A stretch of 55,288 nt of DNA from Streptomyces sp. SolWspMP-5a-2 (GCF_900091845.1 NZ_FMCI01000085.1:1-55288), one strand, 5' to 3'. Shown: positions 41,557 through 51,445, counted from the stretch's first letter. Program-made: numbers and translations. Notes: generated from the sequence alone by a model not told the origin.

Positions 41557-42006
41557 ATGGAGCAGACACCGGAGCGGGCGTGGCTCGCCACCGCCGTCGA
41601 GGAGGCGCGCGCCGGGCTCGCCGAGAGCGGGGTCCCGATCGGCGCGGCCCTGTACGCGGCGGACGGCACCCTGCTGGGCCGCGGCCGCAACCGGCGCGTC
41701 CAGGACGGCGACCCGTCCGCGCACGCGGAGACCGCCGCGTTCCGGGCGGCCGGACGGCAGCGCTCCTACCGGGGCACCACGATGGTGACGACGCTCTCGC
41801 CCTGCTGGTACTGCTCGGGCCTGGTACGGCAGTTCGGGATCTCCCGGGTGGTGATCGGCGAGGCCGTCACCTTCAGCGGCGGGCACGGCTGGCTCGCCGA
41901 TCACGGGGTGCGCATCGTGCTGCTGGACGACCCGGAGTGCGTCGCCCTCATGCGCGGCTTCGTCGCCGAGCGCCCGGAGCTGTGGCGCGAGGACATCGGC
42001 GAGTGA
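41557..42006 (+). CDS. Nucleoside/cytosine deaminase
   Basis: This 149 aa protein starts at ATG 41557, after GGAGAGGGACGAC. The zinc deaminase motif is complete: H56-A-E58 (SAHAETAAF) and P-C83-W-Y-C86 (LSPCWYC). The tail, SGGHGWLADHGVRIVLLDDP, resembles yeast-type cytosine deaminases more than tRNA adenosine deaminases. It probably deaminates free cytosine or related bases in the cytosol. It converges on ccsB with a short palindromic hairpin between them. Confidence 0.85.
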   Translation: MEQTPERAWLATAVEEARAGLAESGVPIGAALYAADGTLLGRGRNRRVQDGDPSAHAETAAFRAAGRQRSYRGTTMVTTLSPCWYCSGLVRQFGISRVVIGEAVTFSGGHGWLADHGVRIVLLDDPECVALMRGFVAERPELWREDIGE

Positions 42007-42024
42007 CCCCCGCCGCGGCGGGGG
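42007..42024. terminator. Short GC hairpin between convergent genes
   Basis: CCCCCGCCGCGGCGGGGG is a perfect 18-base palindrome starting at the deaminase stop, seven bases before the ccsB stop. It could stop transcription from both sides. Confidence 0.45.
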
Positions 42025-42030
42025 CCGCCG

Positions 42031-43116
42031 TCACACGCCCGCGTACGAGTGCTTGCCGGAGACGAAGATGTTGACGCCGTAGTAGTTGAACAGCCAGCAG
42101 CCGAAGGCGATCATCGCCAGGTAGGCGGCCTTGCGGCCCTTCCAGCCCGCGGTCGCCCGCGCGTGCAGGTAACCGGCGTAGGCGACCCAGGTGATGAACG
42201 ACCAGGTCTCCTTGGGGTCCCAGCCCCAGTAGCGGCCCCACGCGTCGCCCGCCCAGATCGCGCCCGCGATGATCGTGAACGTCCACAGCGGGAAGACGGC
42301 CGCGTTGATCCGGTAGGCGAACTTGTCGAGGGAGGCCGAGGCGGGCAGCCGCTCCATCACCGAGGTGGCGAAGGTGCCCGGCCTGCCGCCGCCCGCGAGC
42401 TTGTTCTCGTAGGAGTCCTTGAAGAGGTACAGGATCGTGGCGACCGCGCCCACGTAGAAGACCGCGCCGCACAGGATCGCCGTCGAGACGTGGATGTACA
42501 GCCAGTACGAGTGCAGGGCGGGCACGAGCTGGTCGCTCGCCGTGTACAGGACGGTGACGGCGAGACCCAGGTCCAGCAGGACCGTGGTGGTCAGGAACAG
42601 GCCGAGCCAGCGGATGTTCTTGCGCAGCGCCAGCAGCACCAGGTACACGCCGACGGCGACCGTCGAGAAGGTGATGTTGAACTCGTACATGTTGCCCCAC
42701 GGCGCCCGCTGCACCGACAGGGCCCGGGTGAGGACGCCCGCGAACTCGACGGCGAACGCCAGCACGGTGAGCGAGATCGCGATCCGCCCGTACAGGTCGC
42801 CCTGCTCGTCGCCGCCGTGCGCGCCGGGCCCGTCGGGCACGTCCCGCGACCCGGCCGAGGCCCGCACGACGACCCGCGGCCGCTCCAGGACGGCGGTCCC
42901 GCCGGCCTGCTGCACGGTGACGGCGGGCGCGGCGGCCTTCTTCTTCGCGCTGTCCCCGGTCAGCGCGGCGGCCGTGCGGGCCACCTTGCTGCGGCTGCCG
43001 AAGAGCCATTCGGCGATGTACGCGAAGAAGGCCAGCGTGTAGACGGCCATCGACGAGTAGATCAGCGTGTTGCTGAGGTTGGCGAGGTGTTCGTTGGTGG
43101 CGGCGGCGAGGGTCAC
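42031..43116 (-). CDS. ccsB: Cytochrome c biogenesis protein CcsB (CcsA/ResC family)
   Basis: This 361 aa membrane protein starts at GTG 43116, overlapping the ResB stop (GTGA). It has about eight hydrophobic segments. The Trp-rich heme-handling motif WGRYWGWDPKETWSFITW is present near the C-terminus, followed by AYAGYLHARAT with a conserved His. System II CcsA/CcsB proteins carry heme across the membrane and attach it to apocytochrome c together with ResB. A hydrophilic insert of about 80 residues after the first helix is typical of actinobacteria. It is the last gene of the maturation operon. Confidence 0.92.
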   Translation of the reverse strand: MTLAAATNEHLANLSNTLIYSSMAVYTLAFFAYIAEWLFGSRSKVARTAAALTGDSAKKKAAAPAVTVQQAGGTAVLERPRVVVRASAGSRDVPDGPGAHGGDEQGDLYGRIAISLTVLAFAVEFAGVLTRALSVQRAPWGNMYEFNITFSTVAVGVYLVLLALRKNIRWLGLFLTTTVLLDLGLAVTVLYTASDQLVPALHSYWLYIHVSTAILCGAVFYVGAVATILYLFKDSYENKLAGGGRPGTFATSVMERLPASASLDKFAYRINAAVFPLWTFTIIAGAIWAGDAWGRYWGWDPKETWSFITWVAYAGYLHARATAGWKGRKAAYLAMIAFGCWLFNYYGVNIFVSGKHSYAGV

Positions 43117-44904
43117 TGCTGCTCAGCCCCTTCGGGGGGTGCGACTCGGGAGTCGGAGGATTCAGAGGGTGTCGCGGGTGCGGCGGGGTCGGTGGGATCG
43201 TCGTCGGCCCCGGGCGGGGCGGGTGTCCCGTCGTAGAGGAGACCGGCGAGGTCGCCCAGCTCCTCCGGGACCTTCGCGGACTCGCTGCGGCCGAGCCCGG
43301 CCATCTCCACGACGGTGACACCGTCCGGGCCCTCGGTGGCGCGCACCCAGACCCGTCGGCGCTGGATGAACAGCGAGGCGGCCAGGCCGAAGATCGCGGT
43401 GAGGGCGCCGCCGAGCGCCCAGCCGCTGCCCGGCTGCCGGGTCACCTGGAAGTTCGCCCACTCCTTGACCCCCTTCTCGAAGGTGATCGAGCCCGCGCCG
43501 CCGGGGAGCTTCATGGTCTCCCCGGGCTTCAGGTTCGCCCGCAGCGCCTGGCCCTTGGCGTCCTTGAAGGCCTTCAGGCTCTTCTTGTCGAGCTGGTAGA
43601 CGCTCTGCGGGATGCCCGAGTCGACCCCGAGGTCGCCGTGGAAGGCGGCCAGGTTGAGGATCGGGTTGAGCAGCGCCGGGAACTGCGAGACGACGGCGGT
43701 GTTCGCGCCGCCGTAGGACGGCAGGAAGAACGCCTGGAAGCCGAGCTGCTCCTTGGCGCCCTTGGCGTCGCGGTAGCCGTCCATCACCTTGATCGCGCCG
43801 GACGAGGTGACGTTGGAGTCGAGCGGCAGCAGCGGCACGGCCTGGCGGTAGACGACGGCTCCCTTGCCGTCGCGGACGGTGACCACGGGCGCGTAGCCGT
43901 GGGCGGTGAGGTACACCTTCGAGTCGCCGATCTCCAGCGGCTCGTTGACCTTGATGAGCCGCTTCTCGTCCTTGCCGTACGCGCCGGCGCTGTAGGTGAC
44001 GGCGGCCTGGTAGGTGCGGGGGGTGCCGGCGGTTGGGGCCGGTCTCCTCGTAGGTGCCCTCGAAGTCGTCCAGACGGAAGCTGAACGGGTCGAGGTCGTC
44101 CTGGGTGAAGAGGTTGCCGGACTTGAAGTCGTCGTACTGGGTGAGGGTGTTGGAGAACCCGTCGCCCTCGACGATCAGCTTGTTGCCCTCGGACTTGAAC
44201 AACTGGCCCCAGGCGAAGGCGATCAGCATCACGATGAGGGCGAGGTGGAAGGCGAGGTTGCCGACCTCCCGCAGATAGCCCTTCTCGGCGGCGACGGCGT
44301 CCCCGACGGCGTGGGCCCGGAAGCGGCGGCGCCTGAGCAGGGCGAGGGCGGCCTCCCGGAACTCCGCGGGCGTCGCGCCGCTGCGCCAGGTGGTGTAGGC
44401 GGGCAGCCGGTCGAGGCGCCGGGGGGCGCCCGGCGGACGGCCGCGCACCTGCCCGACGAACTGCCAGGTGCGCGGGACGATGCAGCCGATGAGGGAGACG
44501 AACAGCAGGATGTAGATCGCGGAGAACCACACCGAGCTGTAGACGTGGAAGAGGCCGAGCCGGTCGTAGACCGGCGCGAGGACGGTGTGGGCCGCGCGGA
44601 AGTCGGCGACCTTCGTCTCGTCGGTGCCGCTCTGCGGGATCAGCGAGCCGGGGATCGCGCCCAGCGACAGCAGCAGGAGCAGCAGCAGCGCGATCCGCAT
44701 CGAGGTGAGCTGCCGCCAGAACCAGCGGGTCCAGCCGACGACGCCGAGCCCCGGCTGGGGCGCGTCCTCACGGGGCGCGGTGGACAGCTGGGAGGCCGCG
44801 GCGCTGACGTCCTGGTCCTCGGCGGTCCCGGCCGCGCTCTCGCTGCCCGGACGGTCGGCGGCGGACGCGGTGCTCTTCGGCGCCGTCCCGGAAGGCGTGC
44901 TCAT
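43113..44904 (-). pseudogene. resB: Cytochrome c biogenesis protein ResB, with apparent frameshift
   Basis: The gene runs from ATG 44904 to the stop at 43113 but in two frames. The first part (44904 to about 44032) has three membrane helices (LLLLLLLSLGAIPGSLIP, FSAIYILLFVSLIGCIVP and LAFHLALIVMLIAFAWG) and ends FEGTYEETGPN. The second part continues in another frame as GTPRTYQAAVTYSAGAYGKD, through VYLTAHGYAPVVTVRDG, to a last helix, GGALTAIFGLAASLF. One extra C in the coding strand near 44031 explains the break. ResB partners CcsB in System II heme attachment. Because this pathway serves the Streptomyces cytochrome bcc complex, a sequencing error is as likely as a true mutation. Confidence 0.85.
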
Positions 44905-44907
44905 CGA

Positions 44908-45702
44908 TCAGATCCCCACAGAGAAGCCGTTGGACCAGGTCTGCATCTCCTGCACCAGGGAGTCCCAGACGCCGGTGAGCAGCAGCAGGCCGGTCACGAT
45001 CATCATCGTGCCGCCGATCCGCATGACCCAGACATAGTGCCGCTTGACCCAGCCGAACGCGCCGAGGGCCTTGCGGAAGGCGACGGCGGCGAGCACGAAG
45101 GGCACGCCGAGTCCCAGACAGTAGGCGACGGTGAGCAGGGCGCCGCGGCCCGCGCTCGACTGCTGCGAGGAGAGCGCGAGCACCGACGCCAGGGTCGGGC
45201 CGATGCAGGGCGTCCAGCCGATGCCGAACAGGGCGCCGAGCAGCGGGGCCCCGACCAGGCCGCCGACCGGCCGCCGGTGCAGGCGGAACTCGCGCTGCGT
45301 CATCCAGGGCATGAGGCCCATGAAGAAGACGCCCATCACGATCATGAGGACGCCGAGCACCTTGGACAGGACGTCCCGGCTCTCCTGGAGGGTGTCGCCG
45401 AAGTAGCCGAAGAGGGCGCCGCTGGAGACGAAGACGGCGGTGAAGCCGAGGACGAAGAGGGAGGCGCCGGCCACCATCCGGCCGCGCCGGGCGTCGGCCA
45501 GGTCGGTGCCGGTGACCCCGGTGACGTAGGAGAGGTAGCCGGGCACCAGCGGCAGCACGCACGGCGAGAAGAAGGAGACGAGTCCGCCGAGCAGGGCGAT
45601 CGGCAGGGCGGCGAGCAGGGCGCCGTTGAGGACCGTGCCGTTGTAGCCGGTCGCGGCGAGGGTGGTGAGGGGGCTGCTCACGAGGGTGGCGGCTGTGCTC
45701 AC
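44908..45702 (-). CDS. ccdA: Cytochrome c biogenesis CcdA-like membrane protein
   Basis: This 264 aa protein starts at GTG 45702, one base after the TlpA gene stop. Six hydrophobic helices carry the two redox motifs of the CcdA/DsbD family: SFFSPCVLPLVPGYLSYVTG in helix 1 and GIGWTPCIGPTLASVLAL in helix 4. The two Cys pass electrons from thioredoxin to the outside of the membrane, where the TlpA/ResA-like protein next door keeps apocytochrome c heme-binding cysteines reduced. It is in the operon order TlpA, CcdA, ResB, CcsB. Confidence 0.93.
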   Translation of the reverse strand: MSTAATLVSSPLTTLAATGYNGTVLNGALLAALPIALLGGLVSFFSPCVLPLVPGYLSYVTGVTGTDLADARRGRMVAGASLFVLGFTAVFVSSGALFGYFGDTLQESRDVLSKVLGVLMIVMGVFFMGLMPWMTQREFRLHRRPVGGLVGAPLLGALFGIGWTPCIGPTLASVLALSSQQSSAGRGALLTVAYCLGLGVPFVLAAVAFRKALGAFGWVKRHYVWVMRIGGTMMIVTGLLLLTGVWDSLVQEMQTWSNGFSVGI

Positions 45703-45703
45703 G

Positions 45704-46321
45704 TCACTTCTCCGCGAGGACCGGGGCGAGCATGGCGCGCAGGTTCTCCTCGCTGAGCGCCTGGAGGGTGCGCGCGGCGATCCGGCCCTGCCGGTCGAGG
45801 ACGAGCGTGGAGGGGATGGCCTGCGGGTTGAGGGTGCCCTTCTTGAAGCGGAGCATCAGCTTGCCCGTCGGGTCGTACAGGCTGGGGTAGCTGATCCCGT
45901 ACTCCTTCTCGAAGGCCCTGGCCGGTCCGGTGCCGGTGTCGCGGGTGTTGATCCCGACGAACGCGACGCCCTTGCCCTTGACGTCCTGGTAGACGGTCTC
46001 GAAGTTCTTGGCCTCGGCGCGGCAGGGCGGGCACCAGGAGCCCCAGACGTTGATGACGACGACCTTGCCCTTGTAGTCGTCGACGTCGACCCGGCCGCCG
46101 TCGACGGTCTTCCCGGAGAGGTCGGGGGCGTCGGCGCGCTCGCCCTTCGCCGCCGTCGCCACGCCGTCGGCGCCGGTGACGAAGTTGGTGTCGCCCGAGC
46201 CCCCGGACGTGCCGCCGGAACCGCAGGCGGACAGGGTCAGCGCGGCGGCCGCGGCCACAGCGCTGAGCAGGGCGGCACGGCTACGGGGCGAGCGCAGGGG
46301 GGCGCGGCGGGCGGCACTCAT
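45704..46321 (-). CDS. TlpA/ResA-type thioredoxin lipoprotein
   Basis: This 205 aa protein starts at ATG 46321. A signal peptide ends in the lipobox LSAC (Cys33), so it should be lipid-anchored outside the membrane. The thioredoxin fold has GKVVVINVWGSWCPPCRAEA with the redox pair Cys97/Cys100, and NPQAIPSTLVLDRQGRI with the cis-proline. TlpA/ResA proteins reduce apocytochrome c thiols using electrons from CcdA. It is the first gene of the maturation operon, 66 bases after the deacetylase-like gene stop. Confidence 0.93.
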   Translation of the reverse strand: MSAARRAPLRSPRSRAALLSAVAAAAALTLSACGSGGTSGGSGDTNFVTGADGVATAAKGERADAPDLSGKTVDGGRVDVDDYKGKVVVINVWGSWCPPCRAEAKNFETVYQDVKGKGVAFVGINTRDTGTGPARAFEKEYGISYPSLYDPTGKLMLRFKKGTLNPQAIPSTLVLDRQGRIAARTLQALSEENLRAMLAPVLAEK

Positions 46322-46387
46322 GTGAAAAGTTTCGCATGCCCGTTCTGGGGATCTTGCGCACCCCCCTCGCGGGCCGAAATCCGCATT

Positions 46388-47671
46388 TCAGGCGGCGTTC
46401 CCGGAGGACGTGGCGGTGGGGGCGCCGGCCGCGAGGAAGGTCTTCCAGCCGCCGGTGGGGGCCTGGCCGACGTCGAGGGTGCGCAGCTTGGCGAGCACCT
46501 CGGGCTTCTGGACGTCCATCCAGTCGACGAACTGCCGGAAGGAGACCAGGCGCACGTCCTCGCCCTTCTCCTTCTCCCGCGCGATGTGCTTGAAGGCCTC
46601 CTCGACGGAGTCCATGTAGATGCCGCCGTTCCACTGCTCGAAGTGGTTGCCGACGAAGAAGGGCGCGCGGTTGGTCTCGTAGGCCCGCCGGAAGCCGGAG
46701 ATGTAGGCCTGCGCGGACTGCTTGCGCCAGCCCGGGTAGTTGTGGGCGGGCGCCTTGGTCGAGTTCACGGACTGGTTGGCGAGCATGTTGTAGTCCATGG
46801 AGAGCACCTCGAAGCTGTGCCCGGGGAAGGGGACCTGCTGGAGGGGCAGGTCCCAGATGCCGAGCCGCTTCACGGGCCAGGTCTGCCGGCCGCCGGGCGA
46901 GGAGGCGTCGTAGCGCCAGCCGAGGTCCTTGGCGGTGGGCAGCAGGTTGTTCTGGCCGAGCAGGCAGGGGGTGCGTCCGCCGACGAGTTCCTTCTCGTAG
47001 TCGAAGGGCAGCGACGGCAGGTCGGTCCAGCCGGTGTGGGTGCGCCACTTCGTGACGAACGCCTTGGCCTGGTCGATCTCGCTGCGCCACTGCTGGGGGG
47101 TCCAGTTGCCGACGGTGCCGTTGCCCGAGCAGAAGTGGCCGTTGAAGTGGGTGCCGATCTCGTGCCCCTCCAGCCAGGCGCGGCGCACGTTGGCGAGGGT
47201 CGCCTTGACGTGCTCGTCGGTGAGGTAGCCGATGTCGGAGGCGCCGCGCGGGTTGTTCGGCGGGTTGTACAGCCGCTTCTTCGACTCGGGGAGCAGGTAC
47301 AGGCCCGAGAGGAAGAAGGTCATGTGCGCGTCGTGCTGCTTGGCCAGGTCGAGGAAGCGCGGGAAGAGTCCGTTGCCGACCTCGCCCGCGCCGTCCCAGG
47401 AGAAGACCACGAACTGCGGCGGGGTCTGGCCGGGTTCCAGCGGTTCGGGGGCGGCGGGCTGGTGGGGCTGCTTGCCGGTGAAGGAGGTGGAGCCGTCGCC
47501 GATCGGCCGCGCGGGGTGCGGGCCGCCGCTGCTGCCCGAGGGGCTGGGCCGGGATCCGGCGGCGTGGCTCGCGCCGTCGGACGACTTTTGGCCTCCGCAG
47601 GCCGAGAGGCCGACGGTCGCCGCGGCTCCCGCGCCGAGACCGAGCATTCCCCTGCGAGAGAGCGAGCGCAT
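46388..47671 (-). CDS. Polysaccharide deacetylase-like lipoprotein
   Basis: This 427 aa protein starts at ATG 47671. The N-terminus LSRRGMLGLGAGAAATVGLS has a twin Arg and ends in ACGG, a lipobox Cys, so Tat-type export and lipid anchoring are likely. The body resembles a NodB/deacetylase barrel: PPQFVVFSWDGAGE holds the first Asp and HEIGTHFNGHF provides the H-x3-H metal pair. The middle and end (YPGWRKQSAQAYISGFRRAY) are not typical of canonical chitin deacetylases. The substrate is unknown and may be a cell-wall glycan. It is transcribed toward the cytochrome c maturation operon. Confidence 0.78.
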   Translation of the reverse strand: MRSLSRRGMLGLGAGAAATVGLSACGGQKSSDGASHAAGSRPSPSGSSGGPHPARPIGDGSTSFTGKQPHQPAAPEPLEPGQTPPQFVVFSWDGAGEVGNGLFPRFLDLAKQHDAHMTFFLSGLYLLPESKKRLYNPPNNPRGASDIGYLTDEHVKATLANVRRAWLEGHEIGTHFNGHFCSGNGTVGNWTPQQWRSEIDQAKAFVTKWRTHTGWTDLPSLPFDYEKELVGGRTPCLLGQNNLLPTAKDLGWRYDASSPGGRQTWPVKRLGIWDLPLQQVPFPGHSFEVLSMDYNMLANQSVNSTKAPAHNYPGWRKQSAQAYISGFRRAYETNRAPFFVGNHFEQWNGGIYMDSVEEAFKHIAREKEKGEDVRLVSFRQFVDWMDVQKPEVLAKLRTLDVGQAPTGGWKTFLAAGAPTATSSGNAA

Positions 47672-47910
47672 TGCATCCCCGATTCGTCATTTCTTGCGAT
47701 GGTCACCCAGTCAGAGGAAATGACGAACGAAGAGGTTCCAGATCAGCGTGTGAATATCGTAATAAAAGTAACGAAGCCGCAAGAGACCCCGGACAGCTCA
47801 CCCGCCCCACCCGTCCCACACGCCCTGGGGCGCGGGGAGGAGGCGGGACGGGTGCGGGGAGAAGGCGGGGAAAACCGCCGGACTCCGGGGAGCTGCCGGG
47901 TCCGGGTCGT

Positions 47911-48603
47911 TCAGGCGCCGAAGGCCTTGCCCTGCCCCGGCTGCCCCTTGACCGGCTTCGCGCCGGACAGCAGATGGGCCGGGACGAGGTCACGGGCGGG
48001 CTCGGTGTAGCCGACCGAGACGATCCGGTCGCCCTCGTAGGTGAACGTCGTCAGCGAGGCGAGCGTGCACTGCCGCTTGCGCGGGTCGTGCCACAGCCGC
48101 CGCCGCTCCACGTACGAGCGCACGATCCAGATCGGCAACTGGTGGCTGACCAGCACCGCCTCGTGGCCGCGCGCCGCGTCCCTGGCCGCCTCCAGCGCCC
48201 CGGTCATCCGGACCACCTGGTCGACGTAGGGCTCGCCCCAGGACGGCTTGAACGGGTTGACGAGGTGCTTCCAGTTCTCCGGGCGGCGCAGCGCGCCGTC
48301 CCCGACGCCGAAGGTCTTGCCCTCGAAGACGTTCTCCGCCTCGATCAGCCGCGCGTCGGTGCCGAGGTCGAGACCGTGCGCCTTGGCGATCGGGGTGGCC
48401 GTCTCCTGCGCCCGCTCCAGCGGGGAGGCGACGACGTGGGTGACGTCACGGGAGGCGAGGTGCTCGGCGACCCGCTCCGCCATCTGCCGTCCCAGCTCGG
48501 ACAGGTGGTACCCGGGCAGCCGCCCGTAGAGCACCCCCTCCGGGTTGGCGACCTCGCCGTGCCGCATCACGTGGACGACGGTGATGTCCTTCTCGCTGCT
48601 CAT
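47911..48603 (-). CDS. Histidine phosphatase family protein
   Basis: This 230 aa protein starts at ATG 48603, overlapping the hemL stop by four bases. The phosphoglycerate-mutase-like motif is [15 protein letters not shown], with nucleophile His15. [14 protein letters not shown] gives the second Arg and [15 protein letters not shown] the second His. The four catalytic residues are in place. It is probably a cytosolic phosphatase rather than a mutase. Its translational coupling to hemL is notable, but its substrate is unknown. Confidence 0.92.
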   Translation of the reverse strand: MSSEKDITVVHVMRHGEVANPEGVLYGRLPGYHLSELGRQMAERVAEHLASRDVTHVVASPLERAQETATPIAKAHGLDLGTDARLIEAENVFEGKTFGVGDGALRRPENWKHLVNPFKPSWGEPYVDQVVRMTGALEAARDAARGHEAVLVSHQLPIWIVRSYVERRRLWHDPRKRQCTLASLTTFTYEGDRIVSVGYTEPARDLVPAHLLSGAKPVKGQPGQGKAFGA

Positions 48604-49919
48604 GCTGAGGTGGCCTCCGCCGCCGCTCGGGCCGCCGCCGGGAGGGCGTCGGCGATCCGCTGCAGCGCACGCTCGTCGTGCGCCGTGGACACGAACCAGG
48701 ACTCGAAGGACGAGGGCGGCAGATACACGCCCTGCGCCAGCATCGAGTGGAAGAACGCGGTGAACCGGAACGACTCCTGGGCCTTCGCGTCCTCGTAGTC
48801 GCGCACCTCGCGGTCCGTGAAGAAGACGGAGAACATGTTGGAGGCGTTCTGCACCCGGTGGGCGACGCCCTCCTTGCTCAGCGCCTCCCCGACCAGCGAC
48901 CGCACCTGCGCGGAGACGGCGTCGACGACGTCGTACGCGGCCCCGTCGAGCAGCCGGAGCTGGGCCAGACCGGCCGCGGTGGCGATCGGGTTCCCCGACA
49001 GGGTGCCCGCCTGGTAGACGGGCCCGGCGGGCGCGAGGTGCGCCATGACGTCGGCCCGGCCGCCGAACGCCGCGGCCGGGAACCCGCCGCCCATGACCTT
49101 GCCGAACGTCATCAGGTCGGGCACGACGCCGTCGACCCCGAACCAGCCGGCGCGGCTGGTCCTGAACCCGGTCATGACCTCGTCGGAGACGAAGAGGGCG
49201 CCGTGCTCCGCGCAGAGGTCCTTGAGGCCCTGGTTGAAGCCGGGCAGCGGCGGCACGACCCCCATGTTGCCGGGCGACGCCTCGGTGATGACGCAGGCGA
49301 TCTCGCCGGGGTGCAGCCGGAAGGCCTCCCGTACGGCGTCCAGGTCGTTGTAGGGCAGGACGATGGTGTCGCCCGCCTGGGCGCCGGTGACGCCCGGGGT
49401 GTCGGGCAGCGCGAAGGTGGCGACGCCGGAGCCCGCCGAGGCGAGCAGCGAGTCCACGTGGCCGTGGTAGCAGCCCGCGAACTTGACGACCTTGGCGCGG
49501 CGGGTGAAGCCGCGGGCGAGCCGGATCGCGGACATGGTGGCCTCGGTGCCGCTGGAGACGAGCCGGACCTGCTCGACCGGTCCGACCCGCTCGACGATCG
49601 CCTCGCCGAGGGCGACCTCGCCCTCGCCGGGGGTGCCGAAGGAGGTGCCGCGCGCGACGGCCTCCTGGACGGCGGCGATCACCTCGGGGTGCGCGTGGCC
49701 GAGGATCATCGGCCCCCAGGAGCACACCAGGTCGACGTACTCGCGCCCGTCCGCGTCGGTCAGGTACGGCCCCGTCCCGGACACCATGAAACGGGGCGTG
49801 CCGCCGACCGCGCGGAAGGCGCGCACCGGGGAGTTCACGCCCCCGGGCGTGACCACGGACGCGCGGTCGAACAGGGCCTGCGAGGCAGGCGCATCGTATG
49901 GATAGGGCAGTTCGGTCAT
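48600..49919 (-). CDS. hemL: Glutamate-1-semialdehyde 2,1-aminomutase
   Basis: This 439 aa PLP enzyme starts at ATG 49919 ([11 protein letters not shown]); an upstream in-frame extension lacks family likeness. It converts glutamate-1-semialdehyde to 5-aminolevulinate for heme and corrin synthesis. Key features: [48 protein letters not shown], and [20 protein letters not shown] with Lys274 as the PLP lysine, then [13 protein letters not shown]. The length fits the family. Heme supply beside cytochrome c maturation genes is a sensible neighbourhood. Confidence 0.96.
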   Translation of the reverse strand: MTELPYPYDAPASQALFDRASVVTPGGVNSPVRAFRAVGGTPRFMVSGTGPYLTDADGREYVDLVCSWGPMILGHAHPEVIAAVQEAVARGTSFGTPGEGEVALGEAIVERVGPVEQVRLVSSGTEATMSAIRLARGFTRRAKVVKFAGCYHGHVDSLLASAGSGVATFALPDTPGVTGAQAGDTIVLPYNDLDAVREAFRLHPGEIACVITEASPGNMGVVPPLPGFNQGLKDLCAEHGALFVSDEVMTGFRTSRAGWFGVDGVVPDLMTFGKVMGGGFPAAAFGGRADVMAHLAPAGPVYQAGTLSGNPIATAAGLAQLRLLDGAAYDVVDAVSAQVRSLVGEALSKEGVAHRVQNASNMFSVFFTDREVRDYEDAKAQESFRFTAFFHSMLAQGVYLPPSSFESWFVSTAHDERALQRIADALPAAARAAAEATSA

Positions 49920-50484
49920 GACCTGCGACGTCTCCGACTTCTGGGGTGTCTCGGCTTTTCCCGGGCTCCGGTGGTCTGTGGCCCTCTCAGGGTAGGCCAG
50001 GGCGCTCGGCCCGCAGGGGGCGCCGCCGATCTGCGAAACTGAGACCTGGTACACACAGCGCGGACGGCCTTCCCGTCCGTAAGAAGGGACGAGGGGCCGC
50101 TCCGGGGCTGCGAAGATCCTGCGGACAGGTGTTTCACCGCACGTTTCGGCGGGCGGCCGTGGGGGAGGTCACTGACACGATGATCGGGTTGCGCGGCGGG
50201 GGCCACGCGTCCTAGAAAAGCAGTCGGGTGGAGATATGCATCGCGGTGGCGGACTGGGCGAGGGGACCGATGACCTGGGTCCTCGACGTGCCCGGCGGGG
50301 AAGGCACCGACGCGACGCCGAGGAGGCGGCCGACGCACTCCAGGAACGCAAGGACGTGCCGGGTGAGTCGGAACGACGCGACCGACGTATGGACCGTATG
50401 GACCGTATGGATCGCAAGGACCAGAAGAACGAACGCGGGGTCGACCGTCCCGGGGCCGGGAGCAGGAATGGTGGTCGGGTGGGG
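49920..50484. other. Intergenic region between hemL and a hypothetical gene
   Basis: This 565-base stretch holds the divergent promoters. In-frame sequence upstream of the 50485 start runs open from 50236 and includes a nine-base tandem repeat at 50386-50421 (CGTATGGAC units). It could be the N-terminus of the next gene. Nothing else was recognised. Confidence 0.45.
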
Positions 50485-50916
50485 GTGACCTACAAATACT
50501 TCGGTGCGCCCGACGGCGCCACCGCGGCCCGCGTCCCGATCTCGATGCGTCCCGAGGAACTCGGCGGCGACGAGCTGGGCATGAACGGCATGTTCACCAA
50601 GATCAAGCCGGAGACGATGGCCGCGATGGTCCTCACCGGCATCGAGGGCGTCCCCCTCCACAAGGTCCCGCCCCTCGAACTGGTCGTGCTGCACCCGGAC
50701 TACGCGGTGGTCAAGCTGCCGATGACGGTGGTGGACCCGCTGCGCGGCATAGGCGAGGAGGCGGTGGGCGCGGCGGCGTTCATCTGGTCGACGGTCCCGG
50801 ACCGCGGGGGCCCGAGAGACGCGTTCAACGTGTACCAACTCCTGCACGAATGGCAGGACTTCAGCCACCGCCTGCACGAGGCCGGGCATCAGGCGTACTG
50901 CCTGGTGTGGCCCTGA
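50485..50916 (+). CDS. Conserved hypothetical protein
   Basis: The conserved-looking part is 143 aa from GTG 50485 (VTYKYFGAPDGATAARVPIS). It is mixed alpha/beta, with FTKIKPETMAAMVLTGIEGV, LELVVLHPDYAVVKLPMTVV and a C-terminal HEWQDFSHRLHEAGHQAYCL. There is no signal peptide or membrane helix, and no family was recognised. The frame is open to an ATG at 50236, which would add 83 charged residues including three Arg-Met-Asp repeats. Neither start has a strong ribosome binding site. It ends just before a clear UUCG-loop terminator, so the transcript is probably monocistronic. Confidence 0.65.
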   Translation: MTYKYFGAPDGATAARVPISMRPEELGGDELGMNGMFTKIKPETMAAMVLTGIEGVPLHKVPPLELVVLHPDYAVVKLPMTVVDPLRGIGEEAVGAAAFIWSTVPDRGGPRDAFNVYQLLHEWQDFSHRLHEAGHQAYCLVWP

Positions 50917-50936
50917 CCGACGGCTGCGGCGACAGC

Positions 50937-50964
50937 GGGCGAGGTCTTCGGACCTCGCCCTTTT
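50937..50964 (+). terminator. UUCG-loop rho-independent terminator
   Basis: GGGCGAGGTC and GACCTCGCCC form a perfect ten-base stem closed by a TTCG tetraloop and followed by TTTT, 20 bases after the hypothetical gene stop. This is the best intrinsic terminator in the window. Confidence 0.9.
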
Positions 50965-51055
50965 CGGTGGCGGTCGGCTCCGCCGGGGGCCGTCGGCCGG
51001 TGCGGGATCCCGCCGGACGCCCCTCCCACGCCCCTTCCACCACCAGGAGGAACCG

Positions 51056-51445
51056 GTGTCCCACCCCCGTCAGCCCACCCCCGAGGAACAACTCGCGGAG
51101 GCGAAGGCGCTGTTGGAGATCCCGCGCGTGGTCGCGATCTGCGGCTCCACCCGCTTCATGAGCGCGATGGCCGAGGCGGACCTGCGGGAGACCGCGGCCG
51201 GGAGGATCGTCGTCAGGCCGGGCTGCGACCTGAAGTCGCCGCACGAGCTCTGGTCCGACCCGGTCGCGGCGGAGGCGCTGAAGGTCCGGCTGGACGCTCT
51301 GCACCGCGCGAAGATCCGGCTCGCCGACGAGGTGCTGGTCGTCGGCGACCACATCGGGGACAGCACCCGGGCCGAGATCGCCTACGCCCGCTCCCTGGAC
51401 AAGCCGGTGCGCTTCACCCACCCGGAGGCGGCCCCGGACGCCTGA
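51056..51445 (+). CDS. Nucleoside deoxyribosyltransferase-like Rossmann protein
   Basis: This 129 aa protein starts at GTG 51056, with AGGAGG six bases upstream. IPRVVAICGSTRFMSAMAEA resembles the opening of nucleoside 2-deoxyribosyltransferase-like or DUF4406-type folds. It is followed by KIRLADEVLVVGDHIGDSTR and AEIAYARSLDKPVRF, which carries the usual late Asp/Glu. The protein is short and single-domain. Its substrate cannot be told, and a non-enzymatic nucleotide-binding role is possible. Confidence 0.7.
   Translation: MSHPRQPTPEEQLAEAKALLEIPRVVAICGSTRFMSAMAEADLRETAAGRIVVRPGCDLKSPHELWSDPVAAEALKVRLDALHRAKIRLADEVLVVGDHIGDSTRAEIAYARSLDKPVRFTHPEAAPDA

Noticed and set aside
39422..41569. Long minus-strand frame over the acyl-CoA synthetase
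   Set aside because: It is a shadow of the synthetase, which carries all the adenylation motifs.
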